48,440 bases of DNA from CAYWNA01 sp964459305 (GCA_964459305.1 CAYWNA010000081.1:1-48440); one strand, 5' to 3'. Counted from the stretch's first letter, positions 1-8,954 are shown. Program-made: numbers and translations. The notes: generated by a model not told the origin, from the sequence alone.

Positions 1-231
1 GCGGCGACAACCTCCAGCCAAAACTTGAACGCCCACTGAACCGTGATGATAGAGCGGTGGTAGTTGCCGCTCTTGCTTCTTGAATCGCGCTGAGCTGGAG
101 GGATTGAAATGACGCCACGAATCCTCTACCCGCTGTGCAGTATTGATCCGATTAGAATCGGCAAGGCGCCCTGCCATGGCCAGTGGCGGCAAAACGCGAG
201 CGACCTTTTCGTTGGTTTTCGCCAGAAACAT
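1..231 (-). CDS. possible partial ORF running off the left edge
   Basis: This reading frame is open from an ATG at 231 to the window edge. Just upstream in the same frame, after a stop, lies a hydrophobic stretch (about 230-300) resembling a transmembrane helix, which has only a GTG as possible start. I recognise no family. A shifted frame near positions 1-60 also gives a plausible hydrophobic peptide, so this may be a decayed or frameshifted gene rather than an intact one. Confidence 0.2.
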   Translation of the reverse strand, partial: MFLAKTNEKVARVLPPLAMAGRLADSNRINTAQRVEDSWRHFNPSSSARFKKQERQLPPLYHHGSVGVQVLAGGCRR

Positions 232-724
232 TCGCACCAGATTGACGCCCAGCGCCGTCAGGGCCAGCACGGCAATCCATCCTGCCAGCCAACGCCGGCT
301 AACGGCCGGCCACTAAACGCACCCCTAGATTTGAGCGTCCATTCGAGCGACCTCTTGCGTGCGGAGGTGGCGCACTCCTGGCGCAATTCGCCCGTGTACT
401 CGAACTGCATGAGGAGGGCGTGTCCTGTGTCAGTTAGCTGGCGCCCCCAAGGATGACAACTCTGAGGCAGATTGGCGACTTGCGTTTTCGTGCGTCGGTC
501 AAATCGACCGACGCATCTAAGCTGCACAGACGGGCAAGTCAGAAGACTTTGCGATCTCGTCATATCTTGCTGTTGCACAATCGCTTGATCGATTTCGCGG
601 CAACCGAGTTCCAAAGTTAGCTTGAAGAACAGATTGCCGAGAACTCGTCGGGCGGGGGATGATGATGCCGCTCGTCTTCGACCGAGCCAGCGACTACGCG
701 AACAACCACGCGGCACGCGCCCGG
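232..724. other. intergenic stretch, no gene recognised
   Basis: No convincing gene is seen on either strand. Open frames here are extensions of the neighbouring oxidoreductase read out of frame. The only distinct structure is the hairpin at 491-515. Confidence 0.4.
491..515. repeat. 10-bp perfect inverted repeat (hairpin)
   Basis: The arms tgcgtcggtc (491-500) and gaccgacgca (506-515) are perfectly complementary around a 5-nt loop. No T-run follows on either strand, so it is not a classical terminator. It lies about 210 bp past the 3' end of the oxidoreductase gene and may still end its transcript. Confidence 0.5.
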
Positions 725-2011
725 TTAGATGTCTGGTAGCTCGTAGCCTTTTCGGCGCGGGCGGGATCGGAGCTTGTTTGCTTGCTCGTCGCCGATGAAT
801 TTCTCTCTGACCGGGTCCCACTGTAGCTTGCGTCCCAATTCGCGGCAGATGTTGATCAGATGGCAGATCGTCGTGCTGCGGTGACCGACCGTCGCGGGAG
901 CGACCGTTTTCTCCCGCGTTCGCATGCACTGCACCCAATCGCGGATGTGTTCGTGCGACACGCTGGCGTATTCCGACTTGTCCGCTGGCGGCGGTGCGCC
1001 CTGAACCAATTCCGCCGGATTGCTGGCCAGCCGATTGCGGTTGATCTCGATTTTGCCATTTTCGCCAATGAAGATTCCTCCCATGCGAGGACCTTTGTCC
1101 TCGGGCATGTCCAATTTCAGAATCGCCCCGCTGGCGTAGCGCATCGAGACTCGACCATCCGGCCGCGATTCCTCCGGCCAGATTTCGACCGGTCCCGTGT
1201 CATCTGTGCCCAGGGCCCGTTGCACCTGGTCGAAGGCGTGGACCCAACCGGTCACAAGCCACCCGCAGTATTCCCGATAGCGAGCCCATCGGCCAAGACC
1301 CGGGTGCAACTCGCTGCTGAAAGGAGTCGGCTCGGTCTGGTTACACCACAAATCCCAGTTCATCTCCCGCGGCGTGGGTTGCGTCGGCAACACCGGACGC
1401 GGGCGCGGCCCCGGAAAGTTCGGGCATTTCACGGTCAGCACCTTGCCGATCGCTCCGTTTTGGATCAAATCGCTCCCGAAATTGTTAATAGCGACCGATC
1501 GCTGCTGCGTTCCCACCTGGAAAACCGTTTGATACTTCAGCTCTGCGCGGACAAGATGCTGCCCTTCCTCGATCGTCAGCGTAAGCGGCTTCTCCGCGTA
1601 AACGTCCAGTCCGGCCTGCATGGCATGAATGCAGGCGAGTACTCGGGCGTGGGTTGGCGTCGCTATAAATACGCCGTCGAGTTTCTCCTTGGCAAGCATC
1701 CACCGATAGTCTTGATACTGTGCACATTTCTCGCTGACGATCGACCCTTTGAACTGCTGCAATTCTGCCAAATACTTAGCGATCATTCGCAGATCGCAAT
1801 CGGCCACAGCCACGAGCTTCAGGTCCGCTGGGCTTTCTTTGGTCAGATCCAGGGAGCGGTGGCCAGAGCCGATCATGCCAACATAAGTCCGATCGTTGGC
1901 TCCAGGCCTTCCTGGCGCACCCAGCACCGAAGCCGGGATCAGATAGGGAGCAGCCAGGGTGGTCGCGCTCGTCTTCAAGAAGCAACGTCGGTTCGTTCGC
2001 TTGTTTTGCAT
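725..2011 (-). CDS. Gfo/Idh/MocA family oxidoreductase, Tat-exported
   Basis: NAD(P)-dependent oxidoreductase of the Gfo/Idh/MocA family (428 aa), which usually acts on sugars, inositols or their derivatives. The N terminus carries a twin-arginine signal (NRRCFLKTSATTLAAPYLI) with an alanine-rich h-region, so the enzyme should be exported folded. The Rossmann part starts with VGMIGSGHRS (about residue 43), followed by VAVADCD at the second strand and the family's catalytic-lysine motif in VYAEKPLT (about residue 138). The C-terminal half is the alpha/beta domain typical of this exported planctomycete subgroup and ends with a region rich in basic residues. The ATG at 2011 has AAGGG about 10 nt upstream. 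A second family member is at 25063. The substrate cannot be read from sequence; gene order suggests carbohydrate metabolism. Confidence 0.93.
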   Translation of the reverse strand: MQNKRTNRRCFLKTSATTLAAPYLIPASVLGAPGRPGANDRTYVGMIGSGHRSLDLTKESPADLKLVAVADCDLRMIAKYLAELQQFKGSIVSEKCAQYQDYRWMLAKEKLDGVFIATPTHARVLACIHAMQAGLDVYAEKPLTLTIEEGQHLVRAELKYQTVFQVGTQQRSVAINNFGSDLIQNGAIGKVLTVKCPNFPGPRPRPVLPTQPTPREMNWDLWCNQTEPTPFSSELHPGLGRWARYREYCGWLVTGWVHAFDQVQRALGTDDTGPVEIWPEESRPDGRVSMRYASGAILKLDMPEDKGPRMGGIFIGENGKIEINRNRLASNPAELVQGAPPPADKSEYASVSHEHIRDWVQCMRTREKTVAPATVGHRSTTICHLINICRELGRKLQWDPVREKFIGDEQANKLRSRPRRKGYELPDI

Positions 2012-2323
2012 CCCCGTTTCCCTTTCAGGAGATTTGTTTTGGCCACAGCATTCGATCAGTGTAGGCTAAGTATACTCGTTGGTTGCAGAAAAGACGGCGA
2101 GCGGGGGCCGTCAGGCCCCTGATTTCTTGACCAAATCGAACGTTCTATGCGCCGTTTTAGAATTCACTGGTGGTGAAGTCCTCCAATGGGCATATCGAGT
2201 GAGGTTGGCACTTCAATCAGCGGGCTAGAGCCCAGCGGCTAATGCTGGTCTAATTTCTGCACCGTTCCTGAGCGGCGAACAGACGCTGAGTCTGCGATGA
2301 CTGCCTGCATGCGTTCGTACAGC
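2012..2323. other. intergenic with repeat relics
   Basis: No gene is seen. The stretch holds a small GC hairpin (ggggcc/ggcccc, 2104-2119) and a half copy of the 4109-4235 repeat at 2218-2243. Confidence 0.5.
2218..2243. repeat. half copy of the 4109-type palindromic element
   Basis: The motif ggctagagcccagcggct matches, with a few changes, the reverse complement of the left arm of the element at 4109-4235 (ggctagcgcccagcggct). Only one arm is present, so it looks like a relic or a recombined copy. Confidence 0.45.
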
Positions 2324-2735
2324 CTACTCGAAGTCTGCGGTGATGGTGTTCAACGCCTCTTTTATCGCGCCGCCGGTGATGATGGCTCGGAACAGGACGG
2401 GGTAGCCGGTGACTTTGAACCTGTCGCTCTGCGGGCCGAGTTTCACGACAGCGGACCAGATACGGCCGTCTTTCTGTTTGCCCGATTTGAGCAGTTGCAC
2501 GTACGGCTTGCCGTTGATCCGCACGGGGGCGTATTAGGAGTCGCGAAACAGGTCGTCGAGCCGCACAGCGTCGTACCAGCCAATTTGCACGCTCGATTGT
2601 CCATCGATCACGATGTTGAGGTGCTCGTCGATGCGGACCTCCGCTCCCCGATGATGGCGGCAGCTTGCGAACGTTCCCCTTCGCTGTCGCCACGTCCCGG
2701 CCGCCTGCATTGAGCGCATCTGGTTGCGATTTCAT
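2324..2735 (-). pseudogene. broken gene of unknown function (stop codon plus frameshift)
   Basis: On the minus strand a frame with strongly coding-like third positions runs from about 2645 to 2324, but an in-frame TAA at 2534-2536 splits it. The downstream part contains VRINGKPYVQLLKSGKQKDG and ends FRAIITGGAIKEALNTITADFE-like residues before TAG. The likely original N terminus (MKSQPDALNAGGRDVATAKG) lies in another frame from 2735, implying a frameshift near 2645. I do not recognise the family. The 66-aa piece after the stop could still be translated from a GTG, but no ribosome site supports that. A pseudogene is the most economical reading. Confidence 0.45.
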
Positions 2736-2837
2736 GCGGCACGTTGGACGGCCGTCACGATTTGGGTATCATGTCGAAAACTGGATATCTTCCCGACACG
2801 TTCCCTCCTCTCTCCTTCATCAAGAAAGGTCCACGCC

Positions 2838-4109
2838 ATGAGAAACACCATCGCGAGCAGAACGACGGTCCTTGTCGGCCTGTCGGCCCTATTGTTCCTC
2901 GGAGCCGACTGGACTCGGTTTCGCGGCCCGAATGCGACTGGGGTGTCAGAGGACACTGGCCTGCCGGTCAACTGGAGTGCCAGCGAAAACGTCGCCTGGA
3001 AAACTGCCCTGCCCGGCTACGGCGCGTCCAGCCCGACCACGCTCGGCGACAAAATCTTTCTGACCTGCTACAGCGGCTACGGTTACGATCGGTCTTCGCC
3101 CGGCGACCAAGCGAAACTCCGGCACCACGTACTGTGCATGGATCGCGCGGACGGCGAGATTCTCTGGTCGCAAGAGGTGGAGGCTCGACCGCCGATGGCC
3201 GACTACGGCGGCGGACAAGTGAATCTACACGGTTACGCTTCTTCGACGCCGGCCACCGATGGAGAAAATGTCTACGTTTTCTTTGGCCGGTCCGGTGTGT
3301 TGGCCTACAACGTGTCGGGCAAGCCGTTGTGGCAAACCCCGGTTGGCGATGGGACACACAAGTGGGGCTCGGCCACTTCGCCGATCCTCTACAAAGACCT
3401 GGTTATCGTCAATGCCAGTGTCGAGAGCGAATCCGTTGTCGCACTGAACAAGAAGAGCGGGCGGGAGATGTGGAGGGCGAGGGGGATTCCACGTTCGTGG
3501 AGCACTCCGTTGATCGTTGACCTGCCCAATGGTCCTCCGGAACTGGTCGTGAGCATGCACAACAAGATTGTCGGACTGGATCCGGCCAGCGGCGAGGAGC
3601 TCTGGCAGTGTGCGGGCGTCGAGGACTATACATGTCCGGCTGTGATCGCGCACGGCGGCGTTATCTACGTGACCGCCGGCCGCACACCGCAGTTCTTCGC
3701 CGTTCGAGCGGGTGGAAGAGGCGATGTGACCACCACACACACGCTTTGGGAAATCGGTGCAACGCCCAAGGTGTCCACGCCCGTGTATTACAAGGGCTTT
3801 CTCTACTGGGTCAATCAGCGTGGCGTCGCATGCTGCGCCAATGCCACCGATGGCAAGTTGGTTTACGAGGAGCGGCTGGAGCTGAAAGGCAACCGAGACA
3901 AGGTGTACGCCTCGTTGGTCCTGGGTGACGGCAAGCTGTATGGCCTCAGCCGAGAAGACGGAGCTTTCGTCTTAGCCGCGCGACCTGAGTTTGAACTGTT
4001 GGCCCGCAACCACCTTGGCGATTCGAGCATCTTCAACGCAACACCAACGATCAGCAACGGTCAATTGCTGGTCCGGTCGGATCGGTATTTGTACTGCATT
4101 GGCGACTAG
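2838..4109 (+). CDS. secreted PQQ-like beta-propeller repeat protein
   Basis: 423-aa exported beta-propeller with repeats of the PQQ-binding/BamB type. After a signal peptide (MRNTIASRTTVLVGLSALLF) the mature protein opens with the W-x-R-F-R-GPNATG signature of planctomycete outer-membrane-assembly-like propellers. Blades follow with recurring G-x-(I/V)-W and L-(D/N)-x-x-(S/T)-G-x-x-x-W motifs, for example near residues 110, 150, 215 and 255. Such proteins are annotated as BamB-like, but the single-protein form in planctomycetes has no proven role; scaffold or quinone-dependent redox functions are both possible. The ATG at 2838 is chosen because it starts the signal peptide and follows GAAAGG at good spacing. 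Upstream in-frame codons only extend into the intergenic region. A palindromic element begins on the last base of the stop codon. Confidence 0.85.
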   Translation: MRNTIASRTTVLVGLSALLFLGADWTRFRGPNATGVSEDTGLPVNWSASENVAWKTALPGYGASSPTTLGDKIFLTCYSGYGYDRSSPGDQAKLRHHVLCMDRADGEILWSQEVEARPPMADYGGGQVNLHGYASSTPATDGENVYVFFGRSGVLAYNVSGKPLWQTPVGDGTHKWGSATSPILYKDLVIVNASVESESVVALNKKSGREMWRARGIPRSWSTPLIVDLPNGPPELVVSMHNKIVGLDPASGEELWQCAGVEDYTCPAVIAHGGVIYVTAGRTPQFFAVRAGGRGDVTTTHTLWEIGATPKVSTPVYYKGFLYWVNQRGVACCANATDGKLVYEERLELKGNRDKVYASLVLGDGKLYGLSREDGAFVLAARPEFELLARNHLGDSSIFNATPTISNGQLLVRSDRYLYCIGD

Positions 4110-4235
4110 TGCTGTGTCAAAGCTAAATCTTAGGATCAGCCGCTGGGCGCTAGCCCACGGTTTCCCGGAGAAAACCGGACGCTAGCGCGTGGCGGCTGAT
4201 TCAGCCAACCCTAATTCTGAGCTTTGACAAAGCAC
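4109..4235. repeat. 127-bp imperfect palindromic element (MITE-like)
   Basis: The outer arms gtgctgtgtcaaagct (4109-4124) and agctttgacaaagcac (4220-4235) are inverted, as are the inner arms around cagccgctgggcgctagccc and gctagcgcgtggcggctg. The left end coincides with the G of the TAG stop of the preceding gene. A half copy lies at 2218-2243. No coding capacity. The 4236-4473 interval that follows holds no recognisable gene. Confidence 0.7.
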
Positions 4236-4473
4236 CAGGGGGCCGGGCGTCCATTAAGAGCCACGCGTGAGAGATTCGCCCATTGAGGCGGCGGAAGGAG
4301 ATGCCTGCCCACGGGTACATCTCGCCGTTCAGCACAGGCACGGGCGGCCCGTTGAGATTTGCTTGTTGGGTCGATACCGACTGCGAAGATCGCTACGGAG
4401 ACTCGGATTTCATCGAAGAACATGGGAAGAGAGTCTGCATGAATAACGCAACCTTCTCACTCGTGGAGGCAAA

Positions 4474-6792
4474 ATGATGATCAGGTGCTCATGTGCGGGA
4501 AACACACCCGCGAAAGCCATTCGTCCGGCAAGACATGACAGGCGTTGGCGTCTTTGTAGATGCGCGGTGGCGACGAGCCTCTCCTCGTGGTTTGTTTGGC
4601 TTGTCGTCGGAACGGCCAACGCTCTGGATGTCGACGTGACGCAGAACACCCAGCGGCTGACGCCCTACCAAGTGTTCGAGTTGACCTTCCAGCACGATGG
4701 TGAGTATCGGGACCCTACGTGGGACGTGTCGATCAAGGTGAATCTTCAATCGCCGGGCGGGCGAGAGTCGTCAGTCGGCGGGTTCTTCTATGGATCCAGC
4801 AAGCCACAAGAGCCGACCGTGGTCCGATCCGAAGGTCGTGGTCCGACTCGGGCGAACTGGCCCTGCGAGCCAGCCAATCTGTGGAAGGCACGCTACGCTC
4901 CAAACGAAAAAGGGCGGTGGAAGTACGAATACGTCTTCACCAACCCGGCCGGCCAAACGGCTGGCGGCAGTGGTACGTTTGACGTGGTCGAGGGCCGTGT
5001 GCAGAGGAAGGGTTTCGTGCGGATCAATCCTGACAATCCATTTCGGTTTGTCTTCGACGATGGCAGCCCTTTCTTTCCAATCGGATACCAGGACGGCATA
5101 TTCGACAACAATGCCAATGGGTCGGTGATGGATGCTTCGGTCATGGAAGGGCCGTTCCGCCTGGATCCCGAAGGGAGGCGACCGGTCCCGCCTCCTGGAG
5201 CGATGTTCGCACGAGGACCGTCGATGGGGCCATTGAACGGCGACGTCACATACGGCCGTGCTGCGCGGGCGGGCTTCAACTTCTGGCGTTTCTCGCCCAA
5301 TAATTTTTCGATCAAGGTGTTCGCCGATCCAACAGACGCCAATCGTGCAACGCTTGACCACGTACGCTGGGAACAGGCCCAAATGGTGGACGAGATGCTG
5401 CGCATGACGCGGAAATATGGCCTTCGCAACTTCTACGGCATCTTCGGTTATACCAAGGTCTTCAACGACCAGCCGGCGGACCGCGAGGGGATGGACAAGG
5501 TCAAGCGGATCATCAAGTACAGCGTCGATCGATGGGGAGCCTACGTCGACTTCTGGGAGTTTCTCAACGAACAACACGCCGACGCCCGATGGTACGAAAT
5601 CGTCATCCCCTATCTCGAATCGATCGACCCCTACGACCATCCCATCGCCACGAGTTGGGAGCGTCCGGAGTTGCCGGGCATCGAAGTCAACGCACCGCAC
5701 TGGTACGGCAACGAGCCGGAACTCGTGTCCGATCGAGTGACCGCCGAGCGAGCGCGAAGTACGAAGAAGTTCGGGAAACCGGTCGTCTACGGCGAACAAG
5801 GTAACTACCGTGGCCGCGCGGACCGATCGGCCGAGGGCGTGGGCGGCGTTTGGGATCCCGGCAGCGCCCGGCGGATGAGGGTGCGATGCTGGACGGCGAT
5901 GTTCAACGAGATCAGCTTCATCTTCTGGGAGACGTCGTACGCCAAAGACGGGCACGTGCGAAACATCTGGATCGGTCCCCAGGAACGGCAGTACATCCGT
6001 GTGATGCAGGACTTTGCCTCGATGTTGGATCGCGATGTGCGCATGTTCGAGGTTCCGCTGTCTGGCGCCGCGGCCTCTGACGTCCGCGCGTACGGCCTCC
6101 GCTCCGATCGGTGTGCGGCCACATACTTCCATCATTACGCATGTGAACAGTGCCGGAAGGCACCGGGCACCGATGGCGAAACGCGCCACACTTGGAGCCA
6201 CGATCGAGGACCGGTCCACGGTTTGGAGGTGACAATCGACGTTCCCACCTCCTCGACCGGCTACTGGTACCGACCCATTGACGGCGCAATCGTGGCTTCG
6301 TTCCAAGCTAATGCGGGGCGCCGTACGCTCACCGTTCCGCCCTTCTCCATCGATCTGGCTCTGATCGTCATCGACGGCGACCTGCCTGATACCGACGGCG
6401 ATGGAACGGCCAATCACTTGGATGCAGACGACGACAACGATGGGGTGCCGGACGATCAAGACGCCTGGCCCCTGGAGCGAGAGGAATGGGCTGATGTCGA
6501 CGGCGACCGCATCGGCGACAACCTGGATGCCGACATCAATGCAGACAGGTTGGCCGATGATCTGAACGGCGACGGCACCCCGGACTGCGAAGAGCCCGAC
6601 TGGGACTCCGACGGCATCCCGCAAAGCGGCACCATTCCCTGGGACGCCTTCCCTCGTGATCGCCACGAGTGGGGAGATACGGATGGCGACGGCATCGGCG
6701 ACAATGCCGACCCAGACGACGATGGTGATGGGTACTCGGACCGGGAAGAAAAACAGGCACATACGGATGCACTCGATCCGAACAGTTTCTGA
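4474..6792 (+). CDS. DUF5060-domain clan GH-A-like glycoside hydrolase with calcium-binding tail
   Basis: 772-aa secreted glycosidase. After a long N-terminal signal region (about 1-45) comes a DUF5060-like beta-sandwich (about 50-160, with VFELTFQHDGEYRDP and WPCEPANLWKARY). A TIM-barrel-like region (about 175-470) follows, with clan GH-A hallmarks: an N-E pair in WEFLNEQHAD (E366, candidate acid/base) and VVYGEQGN (E441, candidate nucleophile). A beta-sandwich leads into a C-terminal run of D-x-D-x-D-G repeats (about 635-772), thrombospondin type 3-like and probably calcium-stabilised. GGAGG precedes the ATG; a second ATG follows directly and either could be used. It heads the glycan-use block with LctP, GH127 and MFS genes on the same strand. 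Family and substrate are uncertain; DUF5060 enzymes are usually agarase/xylanase-like or unassigned. Confidence 0.85.
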   Translation: MMIRCSCAGNTPAKAIRPARHDRRWRLCRCAVATSLSSWFVWLVVGTANALDVDVTQNTQRLTPYQVFELTFQHDGEYRDPTWDVSIKVNLQSPGGRESSVGGFFYGSSKPQEPTVVRSEGRGPTRANWPCEPANLWKARYAPNEKGRWKYEYVFTNPAGQTAGGSGTFDVVEGRVQRKGFVRINPDNPFRFVFDDGSPFFPIGYQDGIFDNNANGSVMDASVMEGPFRLDPEGRRPVPPPGAMFARGPSMGPLNGDVTYGRAARAGFNFWRFSPNNFSIKVFADPTDANRATLDHVRWEQAQMVDEMLRMTRKYGLRNFYGIFGYTKVFNDQPADREGMDKVKRIIKYSVDRWGAYVDFWEFLNEQHADARWYEIVIPYLESIDPYDHPIATSWERPELPGIEVNAPHWYGNEPELVSDRVTAERARSTKKFGKPVVYGEQGNYRGRADRSAEGVGGVWDPGSARRMRVRCWTAMFNEISFIFWETSYAKDGHVRNIWIGPQERQYIRVMQDFASMLDRDVRMFEVPLSGAAASDVRAYGLRSDRCAATYFHHYACEQCRKAPGTDGETRHTWSHDRGPVHGLEVTIDVPTSSTGYWYRPIDGAIVASFQANAGRRTLTVPPFSIDLALIVIDGDLPDTDGDGTANHLDADDDNDGVPDDQDAWPLEREEWADVDGDRIGDNLDADINADRLADDLNGDGTPDCEEPDWDSDGIPQSGTIPWDAFPRDRHEWGDTDGDGIGDNADPDDDGDGYSDREEKQAHTDALDPNSF

Positions 6793-6881
6793 TGGCTCAC
6801 TCGGTTTGCGTCGACAGGGACGGCAATGTGTTCGTGGCCGACGGTGAGGCCAATCGCGTCCAGGAACTTGTAAGGAGTTGA
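6792..6881 (+). pseudogene. C-terminal relic of an NHL-repeat protein
   Basis: A 29-codon frame encodes MAHSVCVDRDGNVFVADGEA followed by NRVQELVRS and TGA. HSVCVDRDGNVFVADGEANRV is a textbook NHL blade (as in peptidyl-amidating-lyase-like and PQQ/NHL proteins), but everything N-terminal of it is missing. It overlaps the TGA of the glycosidase and ends one base before lctP, and its last codons form that gene's ribosome binding site (aaggag). Probably the end of a deleted propeller gene. Confidence 0.6.
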
Positions 6882-6882
6882 C

Positions 6883-8679
6883 ATGGCGGTTGAAACGTTG
6901 GCGGCCCTTTCGCTTTTGCCCATCGCCGCAGTGGCTCTATTCTTGGTGATCTTGCGGTGGCCGGCCAGCCGGGCTATGCCGATCTCGTACCTGGTCGCGG
7001 CCCTTCTCGCGTTCTTCGTGTGGAAGGTGTCTGCTGTCCAAATTGCCGCTGCCAGCGTCAAGGGCCTGGTCATCGCCGCGGAACTGCTCTTCATCATCTT
7101 CGGTGCGATACTACTGTTGAACACGCTGGAAGAGAGCGGCGCATTGCGACGGATTCGCCAAACGTTCAGCGACATTACGCCGGATCGGCGGATTCAAGTG
7201 ATCATCATCGCCTGGCTGTTCGGCTCCTTCATCGAAGGCTCCGCCGGCTTCGGAACGCCGGCCGCCGTGGCCGTACCGTTGCTGGTCGGGCTGAGATTTC
7301 CGGCGTTGGCGGCCGTGGTGGCCGGGATGATCATCCAGAGCACGCCCGTTTCGTTCGGCGCCTGCGGCACTCCCATTCTCGTGGGAGTCAACACGGGACT
7401 TTCCGGCAATGCGGCGGTCCAGCAGTTAGCGGCCGCCGCCGGACATACCGAGTGGACGGGGTTTCTGGCCATGATCGGCTTGAAGGTCGCCGTCCTACAC
7501 GCGGCGGCCGGCACCCTGATTCCGCTGTTCGTCGTGGCAGTGATGACGCGATTCTTCGGCAAGAACCGTTCCCTGTGGGAGGGGCTGGCCGTCTGGCGAT
7601 TTGCCCTGTTTGCCGCACTGGCGATGACGATCCCCTACGTGGCGGTTGCCTACTTGTTGGGTCCCGAGTTTCCCTCGTTGATCGGCGGTCTCGTCGGATT
7701 AGCGATTGTTGTGCCCGCTGCCAAGGCCGGCTGGTTCATGCCGGGAGAGAATCAGGCATGGGACTTCGAAGAACCCGACAAATGGGATCCCGACTGGACC
7801 GGCGAGCCACTGGAAATCGGTCCGGACCACGGCCGCGATCTGGGCGCGTTCACCGCGTGGCTGCCTTACGTGTTCGTTGCCCTGTTGCTCGTGGTGACCC
7901 GACTGAAGGCACTGCCGCTGGTGGGGCTGATCAAGTCCGCGACAATTCCCATCGAAGGTATCTTCGGCACGGACATATCGCGAACGGTCATGCCGCTGTA
8001 TCTGCCGGGAACCGTATTCATCGTCGTGTCGGCGATCGCGTTCTTCCTGCATCGCATGAATGCAGTCGCTTATCGCAGGGCTTGGGCGAAGTCCGGCAAG
8101 ACGATGATTGCCGCCTCGGTCGCCCTGGTGTTCACCGTGCCAATGGTCCAGGTGTTTATCAACAGCGGCGGCGGTGAGAGCGGATACGCGAAGATGCCCA
8201 TCGCCTTGGCCGCCGGGGTGGAACAACTCGTGGGCGAGGCGTGGCCGATCTTTGCCACGTTCATCGGCGGGATCGGGGCCGCGGTGGCCGGCAGCAATAC
8301 GGTCAGCAACATGATGTTCTCGTTGTTTCAATTCGACGTCGGGTCGCGCATCGGCGTCGATCCCACCTGGATCGTCGCGCTGCAAGCCGTGGGAGGTGCC
8401 GCCGGCAATACGATTTGCGTGCATAACGTCGTGGCCGCCTCGGCCGTTGTGGGTCTGGTCGGAAAAGAGGGGGTCGTGATTCGCAAGACCCTGATCGTCT
8501 TCACCTATTACGCGCTGCTTCCCGGCGCCCTTGGCTACGCAATTGTGTGGTCGGCCACCAAGGGTCCGGTGAATCTCGGCTCGGTACTCGTGGCGGGGAT
8601 CATTCTTACGGCGATTTGTTTCATTGTGACGGGTGCCCGGAAGGGACGACAGGGGCGTGTACCGCATGGATTAGCATGA
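6883..8679 (+). CDS. lctP: L-lactate permease family transporter (LctP/LldP)
   Basis: 598-aa polytopic inner-membrane protein of the lactate permease family (TC 2.A.14), which imports L-lactate, D-lactate or glycolate with protons. Recognisable blocks are LFIIFGAILLLNTLEESGAL, the family core GSFIEGSAGFGTPAAVAVPL (about residues 112-131), IIQSTPVSFGACGTP (about 149-163) and GSNTVSNMMFSLFQFDVG near residue 470. There are about 13-14 hydrophobic segments. A hydrophilic loop (about 285-315) separates the two halves. Length matches or slightly exceeds the usual 530-560 aa. The ATG follows aaggag. Its position between two glycosidases suggests uptake of a small organic acid linked to glycan breakdown, but substrate is inferred only from family. 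Confidence 0.92.
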   Translation: MAVETLAALSLLPIAAVALFLVILRWPASRAMPISYLVAALLAFFVWKVSAVQIAAASVKGLVIAAELLFIIFGAILLLNTLEESGALRRIRQTFSDITPDRRIQVIIIAWLFGSFIEGSAGFGTPAAVAVPLLVGLRFPALAAVVAGMIIQSTPVSFGACGTPILVGVNTGLSGNAAVQQLAAAAGHTEWTGFLAMIGLKVAVLHAAAGTLIPLFVVAVMTRFFGKNRSLWEGLAVWRFALFAALAMTIPYVAVAYLLGPEFPSLIGGLVGLAIVVPAAKAGWFMPGENQAWDFEEPDKWDPDWTGEPLEIGPDHGRDLGAFTAWLPYVFVALLLVVTRLKALPLVGLIKSATIPIEGIFGTDISRTVMPLYLPGTVFIVVSAIAFFLHRMNAVAYRRAWAKSGKTMIAASVALVFTVPMVQVFINSGGGESGYAKMPIALAAGVEQLVGEAWPIFATFIGGIGAAVAGSNTVSNMMFSLFQFDVGSRIGVDPTWIVALQAVGGAAGNTICVHNVVAASAVVGLVGKEGVVIRKTLIVFTYYALLPGALGYAIVWSATKGPVNLGSVLVAGIILTAICFIVTGARKGRQGRVPHGLA

Positions 8680-8819
8680 GACTATTACTTCTACCGCGCG
8701 CTGGCGGCACTAATCGTGCAGCGGCGCACACGATAGCATGAGCACTTTCGAGGGGTTAGATTAGCGGGTAAACAGCGGGTTGGCGAGCATTTGCGCAAGG
8801 AACTTGAGGAGGAACCGTG

Positions 8820-8942
8820 GTGCGTTATCGTGCGCCGCGACGCAAAATAACGCTCCGCTTCGGACAGGGTGGACTTGTCGCTGACGGCACACTGTTCATG
8901 GCAACGGTGGATGGTAAAGTTGTCTACCTGGGGTCAAAGTAG
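8820..8942 (+). pseudogene. C-terminal relic of a PQQ-like propeller protein
   Basis: A frame from GTG 8820 to TAG 8942 ends in LVADGTLFMATVDGKVVYLG, the closing-blade pattern (A-D-G-x-L-(F/Y)-(V/M)-A-T-x-D-G-K) of PQQ-like propellers. The preceding residues do not look like a propeller and no full gene exists upstream. It sits directly before the GH127 gene. With the NHL tail at 6792 it is the second propeller stub in 2.2 kb. Confidence 0.5.
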
Positions 8943-8954
8943 GAGGAAGCAATC

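Noticed and set aside
860..2122. 420-codon plus-strand frame across the first oxidoreductase
   Set aside because: The minus-strand product has a Tat signal, a Rossmann motif and the EKP lysine. The plus frame is Arg/His-rich, without any pattern.
4283..4477. 64-aa frame ending at the glycosidase start
   Set aside because: No ribosome site, no domain, and it overlaps only by chance as ATGA. The sequence does not resemble any neighbour.
4771..6762. 663-codon open frame antisense to the DUF5060 glycosidase
   Set aside because: Long antisense frames arise in GC-rich genes. The plus-strand product has clear catalytic motifs; the antisense translation has no domain or signal and its residues mirror the sense codons.
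6957..8177. 406-codon alternative frame inside lctP
   Set aside because: It is the plus-two frame of a membrane protein gene and is rich in Arg and Gly, as expected of a shadow frame.
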